Below are positions 47,826 to 59,079 of a stretch of 64,000 nt of DNA, in pieces; the first letter of the stretch is position 1, and the number at the start of each line of letters is the position of its first letter. The stretch spans positions 157,510,996 to 157,574,995 of the forward strand of contig CM069441.1 of assembly GCA_035610835.1 (NCBI GenBank), written 5' to 3'. This DNA comes from Ophiura sarsii (taxonomy: Eukaryota; Echinodermata; Ophiuroidea; Amphilepidida; Ophiuridae). The translations under genes and the position numbers were made by a program. A model generated the notes under the pieces. The model did not search any database. It was not told the DNA's origin and worked only from the letters and a program-made list of their open reading frames with translations.

Positions 47826-48216
47826 ATGCTGTAACCAGACCAATTTACACTATCAATCTGTTACTTTGCGGTCATAATAGCTCTCTCTCTATAATCGTTC
47901 TATAAAAAAACCCATATACTTTCGGTATTGATTTTAAAAAGTTAATTGAGCTATAAACAGATTGAAAAAGCCAACCCCAGCAAAAATCAATAGCTGTATT
48001 GTACTGGTTGTCAACTGAGACTTGAGAACCCATTACTTCAAGACTTTATTGCTCACGGGTGTGACGAGGCAGTATCAACCGGTCGTGTTCACCAGAGTGT
48101 AACTATTTGACCTCATTATGTGTATATATTATAACAGACGACACGTTTTGTGAGAACTGGGCGGAACCGGCCGTAACCGGCGGTCAACGGGCGGTCAAGT
48201 TTTGACGTGATCCCTA

Positions 48217-50014
48217 AGACCTTTTCAAATGTGTAAATATCGAATACCACAATGCATTGTACGCGTATTAAAATTTACATTGCGTTGTTATTGTTTTTAT
48301 ACGAACGGAAGGTGTTTAGTCTACATTCTAACATAATAGTGCTTAGTCTACAGTCTAACAATAACATTATAGCGTTTTGAAATGATTGAGGATTAATATT
48401 ATTAGGAAACTAATTGATAACTCAATTTAACCAATACATTTAAAATTAAAAACTCAACGGATTAGTTATTATGAACTTGAACATGATGCACAGGTCCAGA
48501 TGTAAATTAAATTGCAGAGCAACAATGCTCAATTAAACCCTTCCAGAGCTGGTGTCTTACTAGAATATGATATCTGATAATTTAGCCCGGACTGCTGAAT
48601 ATAGCTTTAAGATACATTAACAAAACAATAAATAAATCATAACATAACGATTAATATTTATATGACGCTATTTCATCTAGATCATTATATCTCGGATGTA
48701 TCGAAATGTTACTACATTACAAATTACTACAGCTCAAATAACCCGGCTGTTGCACTACTGCGAGACATCAAGTCAGTAAATATCTTGTGTGTCAGACAAA
48801 TCAAGTCTAATACCTCGTTAAAGTTGTTTTCGTAGTTAGGAACACATTAAAGACAAGTGGAAAATGTGAGCCACACGACTAGCAACATTATAACTACAAT
48901 AACAACTCTTTAAAACAATATATGAATCCAAAACGATACATATCGTATTATGTAGATGTGCAATAAAGTAAATAATTAATTATATCCGGTTTGTCTGTCA
49001 TTCTGTTTCTGTTGAGTTGTTTATAGATGCTGCAGTTTACATGTCTACACGTACCGTGACCTGCATTGTCTGTTGAGTTGTTTATAGATGCTGCAGTTTA
49101 CATGTCTACACGTACCATGATCTTCATTATGCTGCGGTTTACATGTCTACACGTACCGTGACCTGCATTGTCCTATTATTACCCCTGTAATCAAAACCGG
49201 AAGTTGCAAGTTCGTTCCCATACGAAGGTTGCAAGTTCGTTCCCATACGAGGGTCTTTAAATAGTTTGCCAGGTAATGACATTAGCGGTCCGCCTTAAGC
49301 TATGTTCCAATAATAAGCTCAAAATAGGTATGTCATTGATACATTGAACAGATACATACATTATAGGATTAGTTATGACATAGACGCGCTTATACTACTA
49401 ATTAACAGAACCCGACTACAGAATGTCTACACCTATACTCTCTTGATAATTGTATTGCTAATAACATACTTATAGAATAATAAATGCAAAGTTTCCTACA
49501 AATTGCTAAAAGTTTGTCTCATAATATATTGAAATAGAGACTCATACACGTTTTAACATTTTTTTCTCCAAAGACTTGATCTTTTTTCAGAGAGCAAACA
49601 TCATCTATTTTCTTAAAGCTACGGATCAGCTGAATGTCATATTTCCAGATATGTTAAGTCATAATCCCGTTTGGTTTTTTATTTTTAATTTTAATTTTCA
49701 TGGTTGTAGTGATTGAAGCTGTATATTTTCGTACTATGGTAAATAATCTCGTGAATTTAAAAAAAGAAAATCTGCGGTATGATTATGCTTCAAATGACCG
49801 GAGACACCAACCACGCATGATGTACCTATCCGTGCTTTATATAAAAATAACTTTGAACGTCAGGATACTATTAATAATTGTCTGCTGACTGCCCACACGA
49901 GGAGGGGGTAACTATTAATATAGGTCGTCCTACCTATCAAAATCTGTCTTCAACCAGTCACTTCCCGTGTCAAATCTAATGAGCATTTCCCAATACGTGA
50001 CTAAGTAGCCCAAG
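48217..50014. other. Unassigned stretch upstream of the lipase gene
   Basis: No gene recognised. Contains the tandem duplications at 49008-49170 and two copies of GTTGCAAGTTCGTTCCCATA at 49203-49250. Confidence 0.45.
49008..49165. repeat. ~61-bp tandem repeat, 2.5 copies
   Basis: CTGTTGAGTTGTTTATAGAT…GCAGTTTACATGTCTACACGTACC occurs twice in full. A third partial copy starts at GCTGCGGTTTACATG. Confidence 0.8.
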
Positions 50015-50022
50015 TATATATA
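50015..50022 (+). promoter_or_regulatory. Candidate TATA box of the lipase gene
   Basis: TATATATA lies ~318 bases upstream of the lipase ATG and would give a ~285-base leader if no 5' intron exists. A TCAGTT initiator-like site at 50277 is an alternative start. Neither is proven. Confidence 0.3.
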
Positions 50023-50332
50023 CACAGGGAAAAAGTGTGTTCGGTTCCATGTGATGAACCAATACTCGTGGATAAATTTGGGCTACGAGTTTGACAAAAA
50101 CTACATTATGTACAATTTCCAGTTGGCAACACTACCATAAAATTTCTAAGGCAACCCAACTTCAGGATTCCATAACACTTTAGTGCGGCTTTCTCAGTAT
50201 CATTACGCTTTTAGTTGCCGTCGTGTAATCATTGACTCAAACGTTGTTAAGGTCGCTGGACGATCTGTACGTAAGTCAGTTGTGTGAATCTATCTATTTG
50301 TGAAATACTATCCACAAGGAATCGATATCAAG

Positions 50333-50387
50333 ATGCATTGTCAGACAATACTTGTTTTAGCTGCTTTGTGTGTGGCGGCTGTTGCTG
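50333..50387 (+). CDS. Pancreatic-lipase-family gene, exon 1 (signal peptide)
   Basis: The ATG (AAG ATG) starts MHCQTILVLAALCVAAVA, a typical secretory signal peptide with a hydrophobic core and small residues at the end. The exon ends in G before a consensus donor GTAAGT (50388), phase 1, completing Gly with exon 2. The product is therefore secreted, as expected for triglyceride or phospholipid lipases of this family. The start is chosen because it is the only ATG giving this signal peptide in frame with exon 2. Intron 1 (50388-52398) holds a small MITE and no other exon that I recognise. Confidence 0.8.
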
Positions 50388-51967
50388 GTAAGTTTCAAAA
50401 ACTTTGAAAGTTTTTCATCTTCTAACTCTATTTCTCAACCATTCTTCAAGCATGCCTTCTATCTCTCTTGGTATAATAATAAGATGACAGATATTCAAAA
50501 CTCGTACATCATTTGACTGTCTTTATTCCAAAAAAACAATCTGGACTGTATATCAAACGTGAAATCGACAAAGAAGGAATAATATATACAAGGCGTATAC
50601 CAAGGATTGTGTTAACACTAGCTTGGCTGATGAACTTCGAATACCTGCTCAGTTAACACCATGTCAACGGAAAAGGAGCGGTTATCAAATTACCAGGAAG
50701 GCAACTTTGAACGTGACAAGGGAGGTCGATTTACGTGACAAGTCTACATGTATCAACTGCAATGTATGATGGGGCTGCTGTGATGTAGAACCCTCGTAGT
50801 GAAGCGAGAGTCTATCTGTAGATAGTGAATTTATTACCGGGAACATCGCAACGTTACACCTATTCGATTGTTCCATTTTTCCACACTCTCAAACAAGTTT
50901 TCGTGCATGTGAAAATTGATCTTTTACAAGAAATCAATCAAGTAATTTGTCAGTTGTTTGACCATGGCACTCGTAAGCTTACATTATGCATGAAATGTAA
51001 AACGTTCTTCATTGGATGCAAAATTCTATCACAAGATCATCTGCAGCTGTCCATTAATCGTGGTATGTTGTCTTTGTCAATATGACATTATAACTACTCT
51101 GGAATTAGGTTTTATTTTCAGATCAAAACTTATATATTGCCTTTTGGCTTTATAACCAAAACACTTGTTACTTTTCCTCAACCAAATTTGCCCCCATGAG
51201 TATTTTCTGGACAGACCATCTTTAACTTGAAGTCACGTGGTTATGTCAATGAAATGGGTGGGGACAGGCCTGTCAGTAGATATTCATTCGGGGTCAACGG
51301 TAGGCCCCCTAAAGATAATTGTAAAGACACCGTAGGCCTTATCGTACTGTTGTAGGTACGCACCTTTCTCTAGATATGTACTTTTAAATAGATACTCTTC
51401 TAGTTATGGACAAGTGCCAATCGAGTATTATTCATGTATATTAATATCGTAACATTCGGTAAGAGCAATTAAAGGTACCAACACAATGCTTAACTTCTAA
51501 TGTTTGGCATCATACATGAGATTTGCATTGTTCACAAATAATGGGGAATGACAAAACTTGATTAAAACCTTAGGGCGGTGTAAAACGAGCCAAGTTAATT
51601 AGTAAAGTTTAAATGCTTTGTGATTCTAGTCAATTTGTAATCTTTCATCGATATTCTATTGAATATATTTTGTGTTCTATAACCACACAAACTGATGAAC
51701 CAGTCCTTTGAATGTGTAGAAATGCTAAAAGTAGATGTGCTCCTGAATGATGAATTCAGGTTTATTTTATTTTTGTGAGCCATTATGACGAACCCGTTAT
51801 TCTGCACTGACGATGCCCTTAGCTGTCACAAACAATCTGTAATTCCTCAAACATAATATACAGCACGTTCCCCAGCTCAATCAATGAAATGTTTGAACCT
51901 TTTTAATGCGTCACTTCAAAAGAAAGTACAATGGCCACCCTTGGAAACCTATATAACTACAAACATA

Positions 51968-52226
51968 CTCTCTAAATGTAAAACGAGTAGAAAGAGTGGA
52001 AATTCACTTGAAAAGGAGTGAAGCGAGTGAAACTCAGGACAAATCGTTTTATAGTGGAACATTTCCACTCTAAAATGAGAGTGAAAGTTTTCACTAACAA
52101 TAAAGTGGAACATTGTCATATAAAATCCCCTTTCACTCCTTTTAGAGTGTTTTTCCACTCAAAAACGTGTTGTCCTGCATTTAACTCCTTGAAAGAGTAG
52201 AAATCGACTCTTTTACATTTAGAGAG
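51968..52226. mobile_element. 259-bp MITE in lipase intron 1
   Basis: CTCTCTAAATGTAAAACGAG at the left is inverted to CTCTTTTACATTTAGAGAG at the right, flanked by TA on both sides. The body contains repeated GAGTGGAAA / TTTCCACTC strings in both orientations. Confidence 0.8.
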
Positions 52227-52398
52227 TATAGCTTTAATGGCATGGAACTGTGACTTACACACTTTCATTATGGATATGATGAGAAAGTTTAATAATGCAA
52301 TACGATCTTTAATTATGTCGCTCATAATCCAAATCAGTCCTCCTTAATAATCACGGTAGGACCTAAAGAACATACCTTTCTTTTCTCATTTTCACAAG

Positions 52399-52611
52399 GT
52401 TCTCGTGAAGCTCGTCAAACTCAGGGTGCCGGTACAGGAGGCGCCGCTGCAGGAGGCGCCGGTACAGGAGGCGCCGGTACAGGAGGCGCCGGTACAGGAG
52501 GCGCCACTACAGGAGGCGCCGCTACAGGAGGCGCCGCTAGAGGAGGCGCCGCTACAGGAGGCGCCGCTAGAGGAGGCGCCGCTGCTGCTGCTGGACCGGC
52601 AGCTTGTAATC
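52399..52611 (+). CDS. Lipase gene, exon 2 (Gly/Ala-rich repeat linker)
   Basis: After the acceptor TTTTCACAAG, 71 codons start with SREARQTQ and continue with about eleven units of a 15-bp repeat. The repeat encodes Gly-Gly-Ala plus two variable residues (Gly/Ala/Thr then Thr/Ala/Arg). The exon ends AAAAGPAACN before donor GTAAGT, phase 1. The segment joins signal peptide and lipase domain and is likely a flexible, possibly O-glycosylated spacer. Such a linker is not part of the usual pancreatic lipase architecture. The repeated GGAGGCGCC DNA makes length variation between alleles likely. Another frame across this exon is also open but is a by-product of the 15-bp period. Confidence 0.8.
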
Positions 52612-52864
52612 GTAAGTATTCTAGAGATGATATTGTTTTAAATAAATTGTGACTCGTTTGGCAAATATCCCATCGATTTAGGTATTTTTAACCTTTAAGG
52701 ATAATGAATGATCGCAGTGATCTTGAAATACAATTCCCCTGTGCATGAAACACCTGTGTATTTATATATATTGTAAGCATGGCAAGTGTCTCTCCCGATG
52801 ACATGAATGACGCGAAATCAGAGAGCTTTAAGGAGGTGTCCCGCGAACACAAAAGTGTGCATTA

Positions 52865-54708
52865 GGGGAGGATGGGGCAACTGGACCGGTTAAGCATATT
52901 TCATGATATAAAAGCTTAAAGCTCGTGTAAATATCACCCATGTAACTGTTTACATATAACATATAATCAATGTTAAAAAATATCCAAACAAAAGGCCAAT
53001 TACCACTAACTAAAAACTTTACTTGGCACGGTCCAGTTACCCCATCGTTGGGGCAACTGGTCCTAATTGTTCCAACGGTTAGAATACACAGAAATCATTG
53101 ATTGACAACACGGTAACTAAGCAGTATTTTCTTTACAAACTCATTTCCATATTATTTAACGTGTAAAAATGATACAGGTCTCATGAAACCCATGTTTTAT
53201 ACAGTTTTCGTGGTTAACGTGAAAAAAGCAGTAATACTAATGGTGTACAAAGCAAGCGCAATTTTCGACTGCACGTTTATTATAGATAAAACGGTATGAA
53301 CCTAGTTAAATGGTTACATGGTTGTGACATTCAGACGCCCCATACATTTGTCTATATATACCCCTTTCTTTAATGATTTTATTTACTTCATATAATCATC
53401 ATTTAGTACTTATAATAAACCATCTTGATATTTAGCCAGCTTTTCATGTTACAGGGGAAGTTAGTCAATATGACAATGATGACCCAACGGTTGATATACA
53501 CAAAAAGCAGTGGATAAAATACATAAATCATGATATTTCATCATAGCAAATACCTTTACAGACACAATTCAAAATATAATAAAGATGTAATTCATAATAC
53601 CGAGGTTTTAAACCATTCTAAAGCAATTTCATGTCATATTGTAATCCTTCAATATCAGAAATAGTGGTATTAGACCCGAAATGCCCCAAAATGTCTAAGA
53701 ACTTGAAAGAATGTGAATTATTTCATATTCTATTCACATTTTAATACCGAGTCATGTTTTATTGACACTAACAACTCATTTTCAAAATGAATTTTACAAT
53801 TTTGATTAAGTTTTTGCAGGCGGTCCAGTTGCCCTACACCCCTTCGGACCACTTACCCCAACAAATGACGTAGCACTTTGTCGAGATGAAACGTTATTAA
53901 AACACGCCTGTGACGTACTACATTTTACGCCAAAATGTTTTAAAACATACCACCATTTGTCATAATAAACAATAACTCCAATACATTTCAGAAAAAAGGC
54001 AAAACTGCATTTTTGTTTTTAGCCATTACACAGATTTCTGTAGCCAGTGAGTATCTTTGAATTCGCAAATATTACGGCGTTCGGGTCCTACAAGTAGACG
54101 AGTGTCTTTAGATAAGTAAGAAATGGTGTACTTTGTTATTTGCAAATTCATGAACTAATAACTCTACCAAATGAATACCCGTGATAATGATTTAAGTTGA
54201 AGCATTCTTTAAATGATAATATTGATCGGAAATCCAAACCACCAATGTCCCAAATTAGCAATATGCGACATTTTACGGTCATTTCAACCACAACCTATGG
54301 TTTAAATCATATTTCGGAAAGTCCCTAAGCACACCACAATATAGCACCCATCAAATGCAATATGCACCTAGTATCTTAAGACGACTGTACTGCATGTATA
54401 TAGTTACTGTTGCATATCTGTCAATCATATAAAGTACATTAAACATGATCTAAACCCATCTTCATATATCGCCCATGCTATCTGTGAATTTTCAATCAGT
54501 CACTCAAGGAGTTAGCTTCAAAGATATGGAGAAAAATCACATGTGTAAATACCCTAAAGTTCCAAATGTTTTGGATTGTAGAAGGTAAAGATATATGTCA
54601 AGTATCAACAAAAGTCGTATTGTTCAAAAGAAAGCAGTATGCCCATACAATTACAAAATCCTTCATTTCGGACCACTTGCCCCACGGTCCAGTTGCCCCA
54701 TATTCCCC
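52865..54708 (-). mobile_element. GGGGCAACTGGTCC-family TIR element, copy B, in lipase intron 2
   Basis: Inverted relative to 35835-37518, with the same ends (GGGGAGGATGGGGCAACTGG … CCAGTTGCCCCATATTCCCC) and TA on both sides. Internal landmarks match in reverse order, for example CGAATTCGCAAATATTACGG-type and CCTACAAGTAGACGAGTGTC. About 160 bp longer than copy A. Non-coding. Confidence 0.8.
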
Positions 54709-54816
54709 TATATGTTAGAAAAAAACTATCAAACACAACTTTTGTAATTATATTGAACAAAACACCACACTTATGAAAAAACAAATAAAACCGCCATCTT
54801 TCAACATGTAATTTAT

Positions 54817-54942
54817 AAAATTCGCGGCGATCGAAAGTCTTGGTGTCGATAAAGTCATAGTTATACAATGCACATGGGCAAACTTGAGCACCAATACCCA
54901 TGACGTCATCGGCACCGGGACTTTCGATCGCCGCGAATTTTA
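54817..54942. repeat. 23-bp inverted repeat in lipase intron 2
   Basis: AAAATTCGCGGCGATCGAAA-GTC at the left is perfectly complementary to GACTTTCGATCGCCGCGAAT-TTT at the right, 80 bases apart. Possibly the ends of a very small element. Confidence 0.7.
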
Positions 54943-55208
54943 AAAATTGCATGTTGAGTGAGTGATGGTAGTTTTTATTCGTTTTTGTGACTAGTATGAT
55001 GTTTTGTTCTATATAATTACGTAATTTCGGCTCGATAATTATTGTTCTAACGAATAATGCTCAATGTTGTGCTTGCGCGACATCTCCTTTAATTATCAGA
55101 TTATTGTCTAGCATGTTGACATTGCGTGATTGAGACAGGATTGCATTGTATATCTGATTGGAAGTCGAATTTTAATCAAATAGAAACTTGCAACTTTAAA
55201 CTTAGGGT

Positions 55209-55262
55209 ATCAATGTAACGGATCAGCTGTGTTTTTAAACACAGCTAATCCGTTACATTGAT
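55209..55262. repeat. Near-perfect 54-bp palindrome in lipase intron 2
   Basis: ATCAATGTAACGGATCAGCT…AGCTAATCCGTTACATTGAT. The arms are about 26 bp with a single mismatch and almost no loop. Confidence 0.8.
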
Positions 55263-56034
55263 TTCCGACCGACAGAAGACACACCTGTTTCATGATATGT
55301 AGTCCGATTTGGTAACACGATTCATGAATTGGACGACACGATTAATTCAATTGAATGTAGAATATAGGCCGGGTGTGATTCCCCTTCGTGGTCCATTGCG
55401 CACCGGGATTGCGCATGGCTACGTAGCAGCTATTCAATTGAATCAAAACACTTTACGACTCTATCCTAGCATATTACTCTAACCCTGCTAAATCCCACTG
55501 AATCCAACAGAAGTACCGCGCTAGTACACCCCACTCCCCAATCTTATTGCGCAATCACGCAAAGGTACATGGGATCCGAATTAATTGTTGGAGCCCTACC
55601 CCTACCCCGATAGCGTAGTGCACGATCACCCCGGCCGCGGCGGCCCGGTTTGTTCCCCGGGGGCGGCACACACCGGTTTTTCTGTGTTTATTTGTCCAGT
55701 CTTTCCAGGTTATTTTGACAGATAAGAGGGGTTAGGGTTAATAAATGAACAAGTTTTACAGCCGGTCGTTTACGGCTTCCTATTTGGCGGTGTCTGAGCC
55801 TCCAATGGTGACTCACCAGCACACTAGTATTATTAACAAACATTCCTTATAAAAGCAGTGGTGGCTCCCGGTACAGAACTCGGTATGGATTTAGGCCCTT
55901 TTCCTCAGATTATAACATAAGTCTAAGTTAGACTTCTTACACATTCTGTAAGAGGAATTTGTGTTTTATCAGTATTTGTCCTGCATTCAGAAGGCAGTGA
56001 ATTGCCTAATCTGGTACGGATGGATTCCGTTGTA

Positions 56035-56340
56035 GAGCACGTGTGGTCCAGTGGAGTAGTTGCCGCTCTCATAATCATAAGGTCGTGAGTTCTAGCCCCG
56101 CTGGTGCCAATGTGTTTGTGTCCTTGGGCCAAGGCACTTTAGTCTACATTGCCTATTGGGGGTTACTATATAGGGGTTATTTATGTTTGTTCATGTTGGT
56201 TTATGTCGCAACTTGGCGCTGATTTAGCTGCTGCCTGGACGATGCATTGTTTATTAATGTATTTGATGATTTGTAATGTTGTTACAATTCAGCCAGTTGG
56301 CTGCGATGACAATAAAAAAATTAAAAAATTTTAAAAAAAA
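56035..56340 (+). mobile_element. tRNA-Met-derived SINE in lipase intron 2
   Basis: The head keeps TGGTCCAGTGGAGTAG (A box), an anticodon arm with CTCATAA (CAT), and AAGGTCGTGAGTTCTAGCCC (B box), closely recalling elongator tRNA-Met. The body includes TGTGTCCTTGGGCCAAGGCA, a conserved SINE motif, and it ends in AATAAAAAAATTAAAAAA. The 61-residue open frame across it is incidental. Confidence 0.75.
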
Positions 56341-56480
56341 TTTAAAATTTAAAAAAATCATAAAGAAATCACGTAAAAAAGTGCAATCTGAAGTAATTTG
56401 ATCGATTTGGGCAAAGCTTATTTATACCTTTCCAATTTCAAGAATACCTCATACATATCTGTTTTGACTTTTCCTTACAG

Positions 56481-56761
56481 CGCCAAATTGTGTTTGTTAT
56501 CCTCCAATTGGATGCTTCAGGAAACGAGCACAATGTGTTGAAGCTAATGCACCATTACCGGAGTCACCACAAAAGATAGGTACAACCTTTAGGTTATATA
56601 CCAGAGGCAACCGAGAAATCAAGACTATCTCACCAACCATGTCGGCAACAGCAATATTCGCCGCCGGGTTCGATTCACGACGCGCCACTAAGATACTCAT
56701 TCACGGCTGGACACAGAACGCAAATTCATTTGATGGATTGAAAAATGTGCTTTTGAAGAAG
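56481..56761 (+). CDS. Lipase gene, exon 3 (lipase domain N-terminus)
   Basis: Acceptor CTTTTCCTTACAG. 281 nt, phase 1 in, phase 0 out at AAG/GTGAGC. Sequence features: NCVCYPPIGCF (the CY…GCF start common to pancreatic lipases), FRLYTRGN (the RFLLYT-like strand), ILIHGWTQN (oxyanion-hole HG motif, with W where many vertebrate enzymes have F), and LKNVLLKK at the end. The chain joins directly to GDFNIIMVDW in exon 4. The fold is an alpha/beta hydrolase acting on lipid esters outside the cell. Substrate cannot be read from this part. Confidence 0.9.
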
Positions 56762-57213
56762 GTGAGCTCATTCAGTTGCCCATTGTTATCTTTGTTTAAG
56801 AATATAATAATAACTAACAACAAATGATCATTTTTTTTGTTGAAAAAAGAAGTCAAGGTTAAATTCACATTAAAATAGACATGATTGTTCAAAATCAATG
56901 CTGATAGGCAGGCAGCCTTACTTAGCTAGGCTAACACAGGAGTTCAACGTTTATATATATTTATGTTTAACATGTTGTCATTCAATTTTCTAGGAGAAAT
57001 CATTGGAACTATTTATACTGGATTGATCCTTTGATAAGAAAAACAATTACTGGTTAGAATCATTTACTAAAAAAATAAGCGGGGCTTCTAAACAAAACAA
57101 AACAAAACAAAACAAAGGTTACCACCAATGACTATTAATGTGAGCGAAGGATCGAAATAAAACTTCTAAAACCTCGTTAGAAATGTTAAATTAAACACTT
57201 TCCACCTGACATA
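56762..57213. other. Start of lipase intron 3, nothing recognised
   Basis: AT-rich intron sequence with an (AACAA)n-like microsatellite near 57090-57115. Confidence 0.5.
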
Positions 57214-57390
57214 CGAGTGTCAGTCAGTAAGTAATGAAAGTGATCATGGTATGGAATGCATGGATGATTCTATTGAGGGATAATGTAATCAATACAAAGT
57301 ATGAACCTTTGTCTTTCAAACAATACACTTTTGGATTTCTAAGTATCAACTATGACGTCATAGCATTAGCGTTAACTAAGTTAAAGTCCT

Positions 57391-57887
57391 TTCAACATCC
57401 GACTGATACATATAATATCATGGTGGTCATGGGTTAAGTGTAGGTTAATGCTTGGTTGGGGAGATGGTGGTCCTGTAAAGCATGTAGCCAGCTGGGCTGG
57501 TGATACGGTCATGCCCCAACAGGTGACAACAGGCAGCTCCTGGTAGATTTAGTTCCCATGTTTGTTGTATAGGTTCTCTTGATGCCCATCAGACCTCCAG
57601 ATATTATTATTTTTCTATAATTTATATTTTAATTATGTTGTTCTCTATGTTTGGGCTTTTATCTTATTATTATGTCACTTTCATTGGCATTTTTTAACCT
57701 CTGCCCATTTGTGTGTCTTGTTTTATGCATATTTTCTGAGTTGCAGTGAACCAATTGATTGGCCTTTCAGAGCTCTCTTTCGGGAGTTACCAGTTTGATT
57801 TTTAATCACTCTGGTCATTAACCTTGTTAATGTCTGTTGGGCTATTGTTCACATTTGCGCTTTATATACAAAAAAGAAGAAAAAAAA
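57391..57887 (+). mobile_element. Probable retroposon inserted in the mariner-like element
   Basis: This segment separates parts that are contiguous in the right arm (59103-59130). It ends GGGCTATTGTTCACATTTGC, then GCTTTATATAC, then an A-rich stretch, similar to a LINE/SINE 3' end. The family is not identified. Confidence 0.5.
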
Positions 57888-58774
57888 GTACACTTGGGAC
57901 ACTGCCTGAAATTGGTCAATATTTGGCTGGATTTGTAATAGGTTGAAATATGGGTTGTTTGAAACAGTTGCGTGTATCTCGGCAATGCAAGCATAGAAAC
58001 AGATAACAATTGGTGCATAGTTAGAACACATAATAATCTCTGTTTCACACTTTGTTTTAGATCCGAATTCCTTAATACAAACAAGAAGGGACCATCTCAA
58101 ATACGTTTTTATAAAGCAAAATCCGCAACAATAAACCTTAGAAAACAACAAAGGATAAAGAACAATGGAGGGATCATAATTTAGTAAATTGTTGTGGGAT
58201 GTAAAGCAATAATAGTGGGCATTTCAAAAGGAGCTGATCATAAAATGTCCTCAATCCATTAAAATTATGTGACGATTACTTTAACAGTACACATCTAGTA
58301 GCTCCAAAGATAGCAGTAACAAGAGAGGTTGTGGCAGCCATCTTTGATTGATATATTCATGTATAACTTCATTTTGACTAGCACAATAAATATACAAATT
58401 GATAAACGCATTTGTCAATATTTCTGATTAAAATTTGAAGGCACAGTAAGCTTTTATCTGGTAAATTTCATGATTTTAGCCATTTTTGGCCCAGTTCAAA
58501 ATTATATGCCGTCTGCGCATGCGCATATTTTCTGTAAATGGGTTTATTGCTTGTTTTTTCCTAACTTGTTTGATTTTCCGCAATACTAGTGCTTCACTGA
58601 CTGGGCATTTTTCAATGAAAATGGGCTATTTGAAATATTGATATTTGTATACGTTTTATTCAATTGCTTATCCTTACTTTTTCCTCTTATACTACACATT
58701 TCAAATTACACAGGGATTAAAGTTATTGTCTTTTGTATCATAATTATGCGAAAATAAAATCGGGATTTACATGA

Positions 58775-58779
58775 TTCTG

Positions 58780-58811
<32 letters not shown>

Positions 58812-59079
58812 CATATTTGTATAGCGCCTAACATCGAGATCCCTAAGCGCTTTAACATAAAAACATAATAACAAACAAATACATGGATATGGACTACAAT
58901 TAAAAAGCCTTTGTGAACAAATGAGTCTTTAAGGATTTCTTAAACTGAAATATAGTCTCTGCATTTTTCACATGAAGTGGAATATTATTCCAGAGTTCTG
59001 CAGCTGACACAGAGAAGGAACGTTGACCATACTGAGTGGACGTTGAAGAGCAGACGTGTTTCATTTAAACAATTCAAAC
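58775..59079 (-). pseudogene. 3' end of a CR1/L2-type LINE
   Basis: On the - strand a frame reads QYGQRSFSVSAAELWNNIPL, then HVKNAETIFQFKKSLKTHLF and ends TKAF-stop at 58900. This is the conserved C-terminal tail after the RT domain in CR1/L2-like LINEs. The 3' untranslated part has AAGCGCTTAGGGATC…GGCGCTATACAAATATGG and ends in about ten ATT units. Strongly 5'-truncated, lying inside lipase intron 3. Confidence 0.75.

Larger units (their letters stand above)
44624..48216 (-). mobile_element. Penelope-like element bounded by GC-rich inverted repeats
   Basis: The outer ~62-bp arms (44626-44687 and 48153-48214) are inverted and CG-rich: CCGCCCGTTGACCGCCGGTT at the left, AACCGGCGGTCAACGGGCGG at the right. 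Between them, on the - strand, lie a degenerate Penelope-like RT plus GIY-YIG gene (45775-47825), an A-rich 3' region with a ~58-bp duplication (GCCCCAGACAGGGCACTC twice at 45614 and 45671), and a hammerhead-like motif. Penelope-like elements often have complex terminal repeats. Whether these arms belong to it or to a host MITE is open. Confidence 0.65.

Noticed and set aside
50277..50282. TCAGTT as the definite transcription start of the lipase gene
   Set aside because: There is no TATA at the right distance, and a six-base match is too weak; kept only as an alternative.
52405..52641. Open frame with repeated QEAPLQEAPV peptide
   Set aside because: It is another frame of lipase exon 2. The 15-bp repeat keeps more than one frame open. 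The exon frame is fixed by splice phases on both sides.
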